Positions 8,091 through 17,181 of a stretch of DNA of 64,000 nt are shown here, in pieces. Under the pieces are notes generated by a model. It searched no databases, had not been told where the DNA came from, and worked only from the letters and a program-made list of their open reading frames with translations. The first letter of the stretch is position 1, and the number at the start of each line of letters is the position of its first letter. Source of the DNA: JAGLON01 sp041394985 (GTDB lineage: Bacteria > Zixibacteria > MSB-5A5 > GN15 > JAAZOE01); contig JAWLBI010000001.1 of the NCBI GenBank assembly GCA_041394985.1, positions 3,596,001 to 3,660,000 of the forward strand, read 5' to 3'. A program made the translations under genes and the position numbers.

Positions 8091-8240
8091 GGCATGTTGA
8101 AAAAGTCATTTTCCCAAAGCATGGCCTTGGGTAACACAGATAACATCAAGAATAAGTGCTTATCGCATATATCCTGAGATCGCGACGCCCTAAGAAGGGC
8201 TCGCGATGACCCGTGCCCATAATAGTTTTTTCAACAAGCC
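8091..8240. repeat. MITE-like 150-bp element with terminal inverted repeats
   Basis: The ends GGCATGTTGAAAAAGTCATT and GGCTTGTTGAAAAAACTATT (reading inwards) match at about 16-17 of 20 positions. No coding capacity. It contains family-A palindrome copy 2 and a 'cccaaagcatggccttggg' hairpin. Confidence 0.55.
8154..8210 (+). repeat. Family-A intergenic palindrome, copy 2
   Basis: Same core as copy 1 with compensating arm changes: GATCGCGA on the left and TCGCGAT on the right. Confidence 0.8.
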
Positions 8241-8260
8241 CCCAGCGGTAGGCCACCCGG

Positions 8261-8281
8261 TCCCACGGCAGAGCCGTGGGA
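8261..8281. repeat. Family-D hairpin
   Basis: TCCCACGGC, AGA, GCCGTGGGA. A related hairpin with different stem bases lies at 21264-21288. Confidence 0.6.
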
Positions 8282-8350
8282 TACCCAGTTATGGAGCATT
8301 GAATGTTGGCGCACGAGGACATATGCCAACCACGATCAATCCCCGAAGAG

Positions 8351-8405
8351 ACAAGAGCGGATTCCTCGTCGCTCGTCTAAGAAGACTCGCTTCTCGGAAT
8401 GACAG
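8351..8405 (+). repeat. Family-B repeat, copy 2
   Basis: AGAGCGGATTCCTCGTCG at the left and CTTCTCGGAATGACAG at the right, with a self-pairing centre. Confidence 0.7.
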
Positions 8406-8527
8406 TGGTTGTGGTTACTCCGATGGAATTGTGTAATCATGGGAATATGGCCGCATGATCCGAAAGAACCCACCCAATGGGTGGGGTACAAATATATGGG
8501 ACCCAAATCAAAGAGTAGGATAATCGT

Positions 8528-8560
8528 AAAAAAAGGCAGGTCGCGGGTGCGGCCTGCCTT
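8528..8560 (-). terminator. Terminator of the yajC-def-fmt-rng unit
   Basis: On the minus strand AGGCAGGCCGC, short loop, GCGACCTGCC then seven T. It lies about 80 bases after the rng stop. Confidence 0.8.
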
Positions 8561-8639
8561 TGGTGATGCTTTGCGTCTGCCCCGCCGGTGTTCTGATTCA
8601 CTCGGTCAGGGTTAACGTTTCTTTCGATTCTTTCTCCAT

Positions 8640-10181
8640 TTACGTTCTGCCGAAAAATGTCTTCGTTAGATCCTCGTTGGTCTCCATCTCCGTGACGATG
8701 AAATCCTGCAGGGATATGGTCGTATCTCGCACCAGATTGATATGAAAACGATACAAGTTCGACAGCTTGGCTACCCGGTTGCCGGCTCCTCCGGTGAGGA
8801 ATTCGGCCAGATCCGGGTTGACGATTAAATTGAAGCGATTGTAATTTCCGCTCGCCCTGGCCCGTTGGAACCATCTTTCCACCTTGGTGGACATGGTTTG
8901 CTTGGACAGCACCCGCCCCAGGCCGCCGCAGTGCGGGCAGGGGTCCGACAGCGCCGTCATTAGCGACGGGCGAATGCGTTCGCGGGTCATTTCAATAAGT
9001 CCGAAATCGGATACCGGCGACACGGCCCGTTTGGCCCGGTCGTTTTTGAGGTGTGCGCAATACTCATCGTAGAGTTTGCGCCGATTTTCGCGACTGTACA
9101 TATCAATAAAATCAATGACGATAAGGCCGCCGATGTCTCTCAGTCGAATCTGTCGTGCGACTTCGCGCGCCGCATCGAGATTGGTTCTGAGAATCGTGGA
9201 TTCCTGGTCTTTGCGCCCGACAAACCGACCGGTGTTGACGTCGATGGTCACCATGGCTTCGGTTTGGTCGATGATGAGGTAAGCGCCTTTTCTGATCCAG
9301 ACTTTCCGCTCGATCATCCGCTCGATGTCTTGCTCGATTTGATAATGATCGAAGATCGGCGTGTTCTCCTTATAAAGCTTGACTCGTCCCTTGAGCGCCG
9401 GCGCGATTTCTCGCACGAACGACACGATTTCGCGGTATACCGACCGGTTGTCGACGACCAGCGACTGAACGTCGTCGGAATAGATGTCGCGGATGATTCC
9501 GGTGATCATCCCCATTTCCTGGTGCAATAATGCCGGAGCCTCGAGTTTATCGGCCCGTTTTTTGAGCTGCATCCAGAATTTCAGCAACCGTTTGATATCG
9601 GCCTTGAAATCGGCTTCGCTCCTCCCCTCGGCCTCGGTCCGAACAATCAGACCGAACCCCTCGGGGCGCAGATCGCGAATAATCGAGCGCAGGCGTTTTT
9701 TCTCCGACCAGTCGCTGATTTTCTTCGATACACGCACGGCGTGATCATCGGGTACCAGGACGACATAGCGTCCGGCCAGCGAGACCTCGGTCGAAATGCG
9801 CGGGCCCTTGGTACTGATCGGTTCTTTAATAACCTGCACCAGTACTTCCTGGCCTTCCTTGAGTACGGTCTCGATACCGGCCTTTCGCGTTTTGCGAATG
9901 ATTTCGGCCGGCGCCTCCTCGTCCTCATCGGCATCAAAGCGGCTGTCATCGGACATTTTTCCGACATCCGACGAATGCAGAAACGCGGCCTTTTCCATGC
10001 CGATGTCGACAAATGCCGCCTGCATGCCGGGCAGAACCGTCTTTATTTTGCCTTTGAAAATATTACCGACGATGCGTTGTTCGTCGGCTCCTTTGACGAG
10101 GAGTTCCACGAGTTTTCCATCTTCCAGGAGCGCTACGCGGGACTCATATGGAGTAGAATTGACGATAATTTCTTTTTTCAC
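8640..10181 (-). CDS. rng: Ribonuclease G (RNase E/G family)
   Basis: 513 aa with a GTG start fixed by a perfect ribosome site. Residues about 35-120 form an S1-like RNA-binding domain ('GNIFKGKIKTVLPGMQAAFV'). The RNase E/G catalytic core carries the Mg-binding aspartates in 'VTIDVNTG' (about 313) and 'GGLIVIDFIDM' (about 356). A zinc-link CxxC ('CPHCGG') is near 413. It lacks the long C-terminal scaffold of RNase E, so RNase G is the better name. Role: endonucleolytic cleavage in rRNA maturation and mRNA decay. Its start codon directly follows the fmt stop, making it the last gene of the unit. Confidence 0.93.
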   Translation of the reverse strand: MKKEIIVNSTPYESRVALLEDGKLVELLVKGADEQRIVGNIFKGKIKTVLPGMQAAFVDIGMEKAAFLHSSDVGKMSDDSRFDADEDEEAPAEIIRKTRKAGIETVLKEGQEVLVQVIKEPISTKGPRISTEVSLAGRYVVLVPDDHAVRVSKKISDWSEKKRLRSIIRDLRPEGFGLIVRTEAEGRSEADFKADIKRLLKFWMQLKKRADKLEAPALLHQEMGMITGIIRDIYSDDVQSLVVDNRSVYREIVSFVREIAPALKGRVKLYKENTPIFDHYQIEQDIERMIERKVWIRKGAYLIIDQTEAMVTIDVNTGRFVGRKDQESTILRTNLDAAREVARQIRLRDIGGLIVIDFIDMYSRENRRKLYDEYCAHLKNDRAKRAVSPVSDFGLIEMTRERIRPSLMTALSDPCPHCGGLGRVLSKQTMSTKVERWFQRARASGNYNRFNLIVNPDLAEFLTGGAGNRVAKLSNLYRFHINLVRDTTISLQDFIVTEMETNEDLTKTFFGRT

Positions 10182-11132
10182 TTATTTCACCTCCTTTCTC
10201 TCCGCCGTCAATTCTGTGCGGTTGGAATTCATGTAGCCGTTGATGAAGGCGACAGCATCCATCGCCTTTTTTCCCTCGGGCTGGATTTTTGTGATGCGAA
10301 CCGGTTCCGTGTCGGTACCGGCCAGCAGTTGTTTCTTGTCCGCCGCCAATTCGCCCGGTCGCAGGGCCGGGGAATCGTCGATTCCGTCCAGTCGGGTCGC
10401 AAGGATCTTGACTTTCATGGCGCCAAGATAGCTGAATGCGCCCGGCTTTTCGGAAAAGGCGCGGACATGGTTGTGTACTGTGTTCGCCGGTTTCGACCAG
10501 TCTATCAGACAATCGTCGGTCGAGATTTTGGGCGCGCCTGAGGTTTCGCCGGCCGGTTGTTTTTCGGCCGTGAAATCCGGTCGGGCGATTTTCTCCAGCG
10601 TTTCGAGGAGAAACGGTCCCGACAGTTCGGCCAGGCGGCCGTACAGCGAACTGAAATTTTCGTTTATATCGATAGCGATAGACTTCTGTAAAATAATATC
10701 CCCGCCGTCGACCTGTTTGTTCAGGAAAAACGAGGTCAACCCGGTTTCGGTCTCACCGTTCAAAATGGCATGATTAATCGGCGCGGCCCCGCGATATTTC
10801 GGGAGCAGCGAGGCATGGATATTGAATGAACCGAAGCGCGGGATGGTATAGAGCGATTTGGGGAGAATGCGAAAGGCAATCACGACAAAGGCGTCGGGCT
10901 TGAGCGCCGCCATTTGGGCGATAAACGACTCATCGCGCAGTTTTTCCGGTTGATACACCGGTACACCGAGCCTGAGCGCCTCGTTTTTGACTGCCGAAGG
11001 CATGACTTTGCGCCCTCGTCCGGCTGGTTTATCCGGCACGGTGACGACTGCCAACACCTTGTGGCTGGACCCGGCCAGAGCATTTAAACCTTCGCAGGCA
11101 AACTCCGGGGTCCCCATAAAGACCACATTCAT
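10182..11132 (-). CDS. fmt: Methionyl-tRNA formyltransferase
   Basis: 316 aa from the ATG at 11132; E. coli Fmt is 315 aa. A longer frame from a TTG at 11171 exists, but the family begins 'MxxVFMGTPEFA', exactly what follows the chosen ATG. The formyltransferase core has 'HASLLPKYRGAAPINHAILNGE' split around the catalytic His/Asn, and 'TGLTSFFLNKQVDGGDI'. It formylates initiator Met-tRNA using 10-formyl-THF. It sits between def, which removes the formyl group, and rng; def-fmt pairing is one of the most conserved bacterial operons. Confidence 0.95.
   Translation of the reverse strand: MNVVFMGTPEFACEGLNALAGSSHKVLAVVTVPDKPAGRGRKVMPSAVKNEALRLGVPVYQPEKLRDESFIAQMAALKPDAFVVIAFRILPKSLYTIPRFGSFNIHASLLPKYRGAAPINHAILNGETETGLTSFFLNKQVDGGDIILQKSIAIDINENFSSLYGRLAELSGPFLLETLEKIARPDFTAEKQPAGETSGAPKISTDDCLIDWSKPANTVHNHVRAFSEKPGAFSYLGAMKVKILATRLDGIDDSPALRPGELAADKKQLLAGTDTEPVRITKIQPEGKKAMDAVAFINGYMNSNRTELTAERKEVK
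10188..10195 (-). promoter_or_regulatory. Perfect Shine-Dalgarno deciding the rng start
   Basis: AGGAGGTG on the minus strand, six bases before the GTG at 10181 and inside the end of fmt. This supports the GTG over later ATG codons. Confidence 0.85.
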
Positions 11133-11172
11133 GAAATTGTCGGAGGCGGAAAGACTCTGAAAAACTCGCAAT

Positions 11173-11679
11173 CTATGCGGATTTTGCCAGTCGTTTTAAT
11201 TTGCGGTCAACGAGCGCCCTGCTCACGGTCGAGAAATGGTCTATGAACAGCACGCCTTCGAGGTGATCGAATTCGTGCTGGATAGCGCGGGCCGCCAGCC
11301 CGGTCGCTTCCATGGTAAATTCTTTGCCATTCTCATCCATCGCCTTCACTTGTACCCGCTCGGGGCGGGTCAATCGCTGATAGATGCCCGGAAAGGACAA
11401 GCATCCTTCTTCGTACTCGCATTCCCCTGCTGTCGCTATAATTTCCGGGTTTATAAACACCTGTGTATCGGCCGTAATATCGACGGCCGACAGGTCGACA
11501 ATAAAAACTCGCAGCGATTCGCCTACCTGAGGCGCGGCCAAACCGAGGCCATGGGCGTCTTCGAGTGTGGCTTTCATCTCAGCCACTAATTTTTTTACTT
11601 CCGGTGTCAGTTCTTTCACCGGTTCCGCTTTTTGTCTTAAGACCGGATCACCATATTTCACAATCGGTCTTACCGCCAT
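11173..11679 (-). CDS. def: Peptide deformylase
   Basis: 168 aa, the usual length. All three family motifs are present: 'GLGLAAPQVG' (motif 1), 'EGCLSF' (motif 2, metal-binding Cys), and 'QHEFDHLEG' (motif 3, HExxH). This is an Fe(II)/Zn hydrolase that removes the formyl group from nascent proteins. It lies 17 bases after yajC and about 40 bases before the fmt ATG on the same strand. Confidence 0.96.
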   Translation of the reverse strand: MAVRPIVKYGDPVLRQKAEPVKELTPEVKKLVAEMKATLEDAHGLGLAAPQVGESLRVFIVDLSAVDITADTQVFINPEIIATAGECEYEEGCLSFPGIYQRLTRPERVQVKAMDENGKEFTMEATGLAARAIQHEFDHLEGVLFIDHFSTVSRALVDRKLKRLAKSA

Positions 11680-11696
11680 TACCGCTCCATTACTGT

Positions 11697-12014
11697 CTAC
11701 TCAATCTTGCCGGCAATGGAAGATTTCGTAAACTCAACTTTGACGTCTTCGGCTATTTTCAATACGACAAGGTTTTTCTCTTCGTTGATAGACGAAATGA
11801 CGCCAAACATTCCGCTATTCGTGACGACCTTGTCGCCTTTCTTTAAGGCATGCAACAACTGCTGATGCTCTTTTTGTTTTTTCTGTTGGGGTCTGATTAA
11901 CAAAAAATAAAAAATTACGAAAATCAGAATGATCGGTCCCAACGAAACCAACATCGACGCCGCGCCGCCTTCTCCTCCGGCCGGCTGAGCGCCTAACAGA
12001 ATTGGTATATACAA
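11697..12014 (-). CDS. yajC: Preprotein translocase accessory subunit YajC
   Basis: 105 aa. One TM helix near residues 22-42 ('SLGPIILIFVIFYFLLIRPQQKKQKEH' in pieces) is followed by the conserved 'L..GDKVVTNSGMFGVI' domain. The TTG start is supported by an AAGGAG site seven bases upstream. YajC associates with SecDF-SecYEG. It is the first gene of the yajC-def-fmt-rng unit. Confidence 0.93.
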   Translation of the reverse strand: MYIPILLGAQPAGGEGGAASMLVSLGPIILIFVIFYFLLIRPQQKKQKEHQQLLHALKKGDKVVTNSGMFGVISSINEEKNLVVLKIAEDVKVEFTKSSIAGKIE

Positions 12015-12084
12015 TCCTTACTCCTTGTATCGGATGGTGCGAAAATCGCATCACACCGCTCACTTAATTTAACCGGAAAATAGG

Positions 12085-12106
12085 ATAAAAAGTTGCCGAT
12101 GGCAAC
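12085..12106 (-). terminator. Terminator of the alcohol dehydrogenase gene
   Basis: On the minus strand GTTGCC, ATC, GGCAAC, then T5. A second 9-bp hairpin (GGCAACGGC arms, 12126-12154) lies just before it and shares the GGCAAC word. Confidence 0.6.
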
Positions 12107-12187
12107 CGTTTTTACGCATTTTAATGGCAACGGCCTATTTTCTAAGCCGTTGCCTGTCAATTCCTTAATAAAAATGGACCGAATTAG

Positions 12188-13384
12188 TCAACCAGCGATC
12201 GCCTTGAAGATCGCCAAAATATCTTCCTTATACAGCTTTTTGGGGTTTTCCAGGTACTTGCCGTTGACGCCGTAAATACGCAGGGCATCGTCGGCCATCG
12301 CGTCAAATTTGGCATTATCGGAAATGCCGACGTCCTTCATCGTGATGAACCGCTCGACGGATTGGAGGAACTCCTTCATCCTGGCAATTCCTTTGTTGGC
12401 GAGATCCTCGTCGGACTGACCGTCGCGATGAATATCGAAGAGCTCCTCGGCCAGGAAGGCATACTTTGACGGGCGCGCAGTATAGCTGTATTCCATAATC
12501 GCCGGGAGCAGCAGGGCCAGGCCGCGACCGTGAGAGATGTCATAGTGTCCGGAGAGTGAGTGTTCGAGGGCATGAATCGGGTATGAACCGCCGCGGCCGG
12601 AATTAACCATACCGGACAGCGCAACTGCCGATGCCCAGGATAAATTGGCGCGAGCCTCGACATCGGTCGGGTCCGTCATAACCTTCGGCAGATTTTCCAT
12701 CACGGTCTTAATAACGGATAATGCGAAGCGGTCCTGAATCGGCGTGTTGTCATCACCCGTGAAGAGGCCCTCGATAACGTGGCAGATAATATCAATACCG
12801 CCGTCGATGGTATAGTCTTTCGGTACGGTCGTCGTTAGTTGTGGGTCAATAATCGAGACTTTGGGAAAGAGAATCGGAGCGCCGATAACGGCCTTTTCGT
12901 GCGTTTCCCAATTGGTAATGACGCCGCCGGCATCGGCTTCCGAACCGGTTGCGGCGAGGGTCGGGATGGCCAGAATCGGGAGGGCCTTTTTAATCGGCTT
13001 TACCGGCGCCTGCCCGTGCGGGATAAAATCCCAGATCGGCGTGCCCTCGACCGCCGCAACGGCGATCGCCTTGGCGGCATCCATCGGCGAACCGCCGCCG
13101 AGACCGATAATCATGTCGCATTTGTTCGTGCGAGCCAGGGCTCCGGCCTCATCGACTGTCGAAGTGCGCGGGTTCGGTTCGACTTTGTCGAAGATAACCG
13201 CCTCGACGCCCTCGCGCTCGAGATAATCAGTCACGCGATTGATGATGCCGTGAGCCGACGCTGAGCGTTTGCCGGTGACGATAAGGGCGCGTTTGCCCAG
13301 CTTTATGGCTTCGACTCCGACCTGATCCAGTTTACCGGGGCCGAAGATTAATTTTGTCGGTAGATAAAATGTGAATGCTTTCAT
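12188..13384 (-). CDS. Iron-containing (group III) alcohol dehydrogenase
   Basis: 398 aa from the ATG at 13384, which has an AGGAG site; the longer frame to 13480 lacks one. NAD(P)-binding 'GLGGGSPMDAAKAIA' is near residue 96. Metal ligands follow the family pattern: Asp and His in 'YTIDGGIDIICHVIEGL', then two His in 'HALEHSLSGHYDISHGRGLA'. Closest in feel to the butanol-dehydrogenase (YqdH/BdhA) branch. It reduces aldehydes to alcohols or the reverse in the cytoplasm; the true substrate cannot be read. It is monocistronic and divergent from the GNAT gene. Confidence 0.88.
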   Translation of the reverse strand: MKAFTFYLPTKLIFGPGKLDQVGVEAIKLGKRALIVTGKRSASAHGIINRVTDYLEREGVEAVIFDKVEPNPRTSTVDEAGALARTNKCDMIIGLGGGSPMDAAKAIAVAAVEGTPIWDFIPHGQAPVKPIKKALPILAIPTLAATGSEADAGGVITNWETHEKAVIGAPILFPKVSIIDPQLTTTVPKDYTIDGGIDIICHVIEGLFTGDDNTPIQDRFALSVIKTVMENLPKVMTDPTDVEARANLSWASAVALSGMVNSGRGGSYPIHALEHSLSGHYDISHGRGLALLLPAIMEYSYTARPSKYAFLAEELFDIHRDGQSDEDLANKGIARMKEFLQSVERFITMKDVGISDNAKFDAMADDALRIYGVNGKYLENPKKLYKEDILAIFKAIAG

Positions 13385-13544
13385 GTTATGCTTCTCCTGC
13401 CTGTCAAATATTTCCCTGCATATGACGAGTTCGTTTTTTTCTTGTAACGATATCTTATGTCTATCGTACAGTTTTAACAATCCGGCAAGAAAATTGTTTC
13501 CGGGCGATTCAATGTTTGTGTATATTCGTCACGAGGTTTAATCA

Positions 13545-14573
13545 ATGCGCGCTCTCGAAGTTATAGATCCCGAATTCACCGATGCACACTGGCAAGCTTA
13601 TACAGCATTGCTGGAGCAGCTGCACGAGCGATTCAATTCATTCCATAATCATCTGACCTGGGAACAGAAGAAAAAACAGGTGTTGTCGGTGTATGATTCG
13701 CAATTGATTCAACATCGATTCATTATTATCGACGACGATGGAACCGTTACCGGATGGTTCGATTTCTATATTATGAATAAAGGAACATCGGCCGAACTGG
13801 CGTTCGTCGGATTCGACGGCGATTTTGAAGATATCCCGCTATCATTTTCGCAGGCGATGGCATCGGCATTGGATGGACTACTGAGGCATCATTCCTGCCC
13901 GAAGATGTACATCATGTCGAGCAATCAGCGGACTTCGAGAATCGTCCGGGAGTGGGGCGGCAGCGAGGTGTGTCTGTTCAATCGCTATGAACTGCGGCGC
14001 GATGAAGTCGACGAATCAATGCTGCGGCAATGGGTGAAGATCGGTGAGCGCGCAAATCCGGAATTATCCATGCGGTATTATGTCGAAATACCGGATGATA
14101 TCCTCGATCGCTATATGGAAATTATGCGGCAGTGTCTGAGCGATATGCCTCGCGAAAACGACACCAGCGTGGAATTCCTGCCCACGGTCGAAGATTATCG
14201 CAAGCAGTCCGCCTGGCGGAAAAACAATAATCGCGTGCAGTTATCATCGGCACTGTTCGATGCGAAAGATCAGATTATCGGGTTTTCGCAGATCGTGGTC
14301 AGCACCGATGACCCGAAGAACGCATTTCAGATGATGACAGGCCTTGAGCGTTCCTACCGCGGCAAAAAACTATCGAAGTGGCTTAAGGCAGCGGTGATTC
14401 TGAAACTCGGCGAGGATTTCCCGAAAAACGAAACGATTACGACCGATATGCGGGCCGTCAACGCGCCGATTCAGCGATTGAACGAACTGCTTGGGTACAA
14501 GTTGTTATCCGAGGGGAATGAATTCGAACTGGCTGCGCCGGCGCTGGCAGATTGGGTGGCGCAACAATCCTGA
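13545..14573 (+). CDS. GNAT-family N-acetyltransferase, probably tandem domains
   Basis: 342 aa; the start has GAGG nine bases upstream. The C-terminal half carries the acetyl-CoA phrase 'GLERSYRGKKLSKWLKAAVI' (R-G-K-x-L, residues about 265-285) and the closing 'AVNAPIQRLNELLGYKLL', typical of GNATs. The N-terminal half ('FIIIDDDGTVTGWFDFYI') looks like a degenerate GNAT fold, as in two-domain proteins where only one half is active. The substrate is unknown. It is divergent from the alcohol dehydrogenase and has no obvious operon partner. Confidence 0.8.
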   Translation: MRALEVIDPEFTDAHWQAYTALLEQLHERFNSFHNHLTWEQKKKQVLSVYDSQLIQHRFIIIDDDGTVTGWFDFYIMNKGTSAELAFVGFDGDFEDIPLSFSQAMASALDGLLRHHSCPKMYIMSSNQRTSRIVREWGGSEVCLFNRYELRRDEVDESMLRQWVKIGERANPELSMRYYVEIPDDILDRYMEIMRQCLSDMPRENDTSVEFLPTVEDYRKQSAWRKNNNRVQLSSALFDAKDQIIGFSQIVVSTDDPKNAFQMMTGLERSYRGKKLSKWLKAAVILKLGEDFPKNETITTDMRAVNAPIQRLNELLGYKLLSEGNEFELAAPALADWVAQQS

Positions 14574-14653
14574 GGAGCAAACTCCGACCAAGTCAGTCCA
14601 CCGTATCTTATTATAATTCATAGTCTTATCTCATAAAAATCCGCAAATAAGTC

Positions 14654-14682
14654 TTGATTGTCCCGGTTCTTTGGCCTATAGT
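14654..14682 (+). promoter_or_regulatory. Putative promoter of the CBS/DASS unit
   Basis: TTGATT, 17 bases, TATAGT; about 38 bases upstream of the ATG at 14721. Confidence 0.55.
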
Positions 14683-14720
14683 GGTCGATTAGTTCACTGC
14701 ACCTGTTTGGGGAGGTAGTC

Positions 14721-15275
14721 ATGACGGCCGAACTGGTCAAAGATTTAATGGTCCCGCTATCTGACTATGTGATCGTTTCCGAAAACGACACGGTTGAGAC
14801 CGCGCTGAAGACGCTGCGCGAATCGCATCTGAAGATGCCGCCGGATTTGTATTATCATCGCGCTGTTCTTGTCAAAAATGACGCCGGAGATATAGTCGGC
14901 AAGGTCGGGTATCTCGGATTCCTGGCAGCACTCGAGCCGACCATAAAAAATCTCGATGAAATGAAGGCGCTGGCAGGATCCGGCATAACTTCCAATGACA
15001 TCGGCAAAGACATGCGGAGCCTCGGCTTCGCCAAAGGACCGTTTCCCCTGATTAAAAAACGGGCATCGATGACAATTATGAAGGATGTCATGGTTGAATT
15101 TTGCGAATGCATCGACGAGGAGTGTTCGCTCATCGAGGCGATGCATCGCATGGTTTCGATGAATGTGCTGTCACTATTGACAACGAAAGACCGGCACATT
15201 ACCGGCATCATCCGCATGTCCGATTTGTTCGAGGCGATTACCGATTTTGTCGTCGCCACATCATCTGAGGAATGA
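14721..15275 (+). CDS. CBS-domain pair protein
   Basis: 184 aa with a GGGGAGG ribosome site. Two CBS motifs: residues 1-75 ('VKDLMVPLSDYVIVSENDTV...AL', 'VGKVGYLGFL') and about 110-180 ('MKDVMVEFCECIDEECSLIEAMH', 'ITGIIRMSDLFEAI'). The linker between them is unusually long for a Bateman module. CBS pairs bind adenosyl ligands and regulate partner proteins. The SLC13-type transporter gene starts only 21 bases downstream, so the CBS protein probably senses energy state and acts on that transporter; this is inference. Confidence 0.85.
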   Translation: MTAELVKDLMVPLSDYVIVSENDTVETALKTLRESHLKMPPDLYYHRAVLVKNDAGDIVGKVGYLGFLAALEPTIKNLDEMKALAGSGITSNDIGKDMRSLGFAKGPFPLIKKRASMTIMKDVMVEFCECIDEECSLIEAMHRMVSMNVLSLLTTKDRHITGIIRMSDLFEAITDFVVATSSEE

Positions 15276-15296
15276 CACGATAGGCTATAGATTACT

Positions 15297-16898
15297 ATGA
15301 GACTCGCACTACGACAGCCGCAAAGCGCCGAGAGCATCCTGTCCAGCAAATCATTCTGGTTGTTCGTCGGCGTCTTTTTATTTGTACTCATCGGTTTTGT
15401 ACTGCCGGTTCCCGATTCGCTCGTGACGACGCTTGAGGAAAACGGATTCGTCACAAAAATGCTGGACTGGGGGCTGGCGGATTCGGTACAGGAGACGGCA
15501 CACAAGAGTATGATCGTGCTCGGGATGGTCGCAATGGCGGTCGTCTTTTTTGCATCGGAGGCCCTGCCGATCGGTGCGACCGGTATCCTGATGCCGATTT
15601 TCGCGTATTTCTTCGGCCTTCTCCCCTTCGGAATGATCGGTAAATCATTTTCCGGCGATGCGCCACTGTTTATGCTGGGGGTGTTCGCCCTCGGTGTCAG
15701 TGTCGTGCACGTCGGTTTTCATAAACGATTGGCGGTCTGGATACTCGGCTGGACGCGCGGATTCTGGCTGCCGATGTTCGTTTTGTGCATCAGCATGTCG
15801 GTCGTCGGTTCATTTTTGTCGGCTCCGGCGATGTGTTCGTTCATGGTCCCGGTTTTAATCGCCGTCTATGCGGGCGTCGTCTCGCACAATTCCAAGGGCG
15901 GTGAAATCGTTCATGATCCCGGTCTGGCCAAGGTACTGCTTTTCTCACTCTGCTTCAGTCTCAATGTCGGCGGCGTCGGTACACCCGCGGCGGGCGGCCG
16001 AAATGTCATCATGATGGGTTTCTTCAGCGACTATGGCGTCCCGATCACTTTTTTCGAGTGGATGAAGTACGGATGGTGGCTGGTACCGCTGGGCGGATTG
16101 ATCGTTTTTCTGTACATGATGCTGTTTTATGGTCGAAAAGTAAAAACGAAAAATCTTACTCCGGGATTGCAGGCGATAAAAAAGGATGTTCGTCGTCTCG
16201 GCAAGATGGCATACGCCGATTATGTCACGATCGGAATGCTGGGGACGATTTTGTTCTTGTGGATTTTACAAGGCGAGGAACTGGGGCTTGGCGGTCCCGC
16301 GCTGCTGGCATTGATTATACCGGTTATCTTCCGAATAACCGAATGGAAGAAAATCCTCAATGGCATTTCATGGGATGCCTGGTTCATGTACTGCGGCGCA
16401 CTCACGCTGGGTGTGCTGCTGCGTGAGAGCGGCGGAGCGCTGTGGCTGGCTAAAAGTTTCCTGAATGCGCTGTCGAATATCGGTATGGGACATGGATACG
16501 CGCTCTGGGCTGGTATGTCCGGCTTCTCCGGTTTGTTGACGAATTTCATGTCGGATGCCGCAACGGTGGCTCTGATCGGTCCGATTGTTATCCCGATGGG
16601 GATAATGACCGGCGTGAACGGCGAACCGTGGGCGATTGGTTTGGCTGTGGCATTCGCCTCGTCATATGCGCACTTCCTCGTCGTCGGATCACCGACGAAT
16701 GCGCTCGTATACGGCCTCGGAATATATCCCGACACACAGGAGCGGGTGATTCGCCCTGTCGATTTCATAAAATACGGCGTAATTCTCTGGGTGCTCTGTA
16801 TGGCCCTGCTCTGGGTTGTCGAGCTGTTGGTGATTTATGGAATAATCGGATTCCCGGAAGGATTGCTGGATATTGCCAGGAGTGCGAGTATCGGATAA
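15297..16898 (+). CDS. SLC13/DASS-family anion symporter
   Basis: 533 aa with about 12 TM helices. The repeated DASS signature is visible as 'NVGGVGTPAAGGRNVIMMGF' (first half) and 'NFMSDAATVALIGPIVIPMG' with 'VVGSPTNALVYG' (second half), which correspond to the paired substrate/Na+-binding hairpins. The family imports dicarboxylates, sulfate or phosphate with sodium. The first motif deviates from the SNT consensus ('GTPAAGGRN'), so substrate is unclear. It is co-transcribed with the upstream CBS protein and followed by a hairpin. Confidence 0.82.
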   Translation: MRLALRQPQSAESILSSKSFWLFVGVFLFVLIGFVLPVPDSLVTTLEENGFVTKMLDWGLADSVQETAHKSMIVLGMVAMAVVFFASEALPIGATGILMPIFAYFFGLLPFGMIGKSFSGDAPLFMLGVFALGVSVVHVGFHKRLAVWILGWTRGFWLPMFVLCISMSVVGSFLSAPAMCSFMVPVLIAVYAGVVSHNSKGGEIVHDPGLAKVLLFSLCFSLNVGGVGTPAAGGRNVIMMGFFSDYGVPITFFEWMKYGWWLVPLGGLIVFLYMMLFYGRKVKTKNLTPGLQAIKKDVRRLGKMAYADYVTIGMLGTILFLWILQGEELGLGGPALLALIIPVIFRITEWKKILNGISWDAWFMYCGALTLGVLLRESGGALWLAKSFLNALSNIGMGHGYALWAGMSGFSGLLTNFMSDAATVALIGPIVIPMGIMTGVNGEPWAIGLAVAFASSYAHFLVVGSPTNALVYGLGIYPDTQERVIRPVDFIKYGVILWVLCMALLWVVELLVIYGIIGFPEGLLDIARSASIG

Positions 16899-16900
16899 AA

Positions 16901-16932
16901 AAACCGATGGAGGCTCAAATCTCCACCGGTTT
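16901..16932 (+). terminator. Probable terminator after the DASS transporter
   Basis: AAACCG-a-TGGAG and CTCCA-c-CGGTTT arms with one mismatch around a 7-8 base loop; the T tail is short. Nothing else notable was seen up to rsgA. Confidence 0.45.
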
Positions 16933-17181
16933 AGTTAACACGCGCAAAGCTTCATTCGTCAACGACTCCTGAAACTTAATGGGAAAATCCCATGCTTAAG
17001 CATACGAAACGGCAGGGTATAATACAACTAATTTATTCTCATTTATTGTTCCTCGCATCGTATCTTATGGCGTGCGAAAGATATATGCGAATAAATTCAT
17101 TGGAGACAAATCATTGACCAGTGCATCATCAACTCATATATTCCCAATCGGATGGTATTTCACTAAAGGTCGATTGCAGGC

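Larger units (their letters stand above)
7836..8639. other. Gene-free region packed with palindromic repeats
   Basis: About 800 bases with no convincing gene; the short open frames lie across repeats. It holds family-B elements (7871-7918, 8351-8405), a 150-bp MITE-like unit (8091-8240) enclosing a family-A palindrome, a 'cccacggc/gccgtggg' hairpin (8261-8281), a 'cccaccc/gggtggg' palindrome near 8472, and the rng terminator. Confidence 0.7.

Noticed and set aside
8206..8615. Two short overlapping frames (76 and 68 codons) in the repeat-rich gap
   Set aside because: They run straight through palindromic repeats and the rng terminator and have no ribosome site.
7836..8639. CRISPR array
   Set aside because: Repeats here are palindromes of several families at irregular spacing, not direct repeats with uniform spacers, and no cas genes are present.
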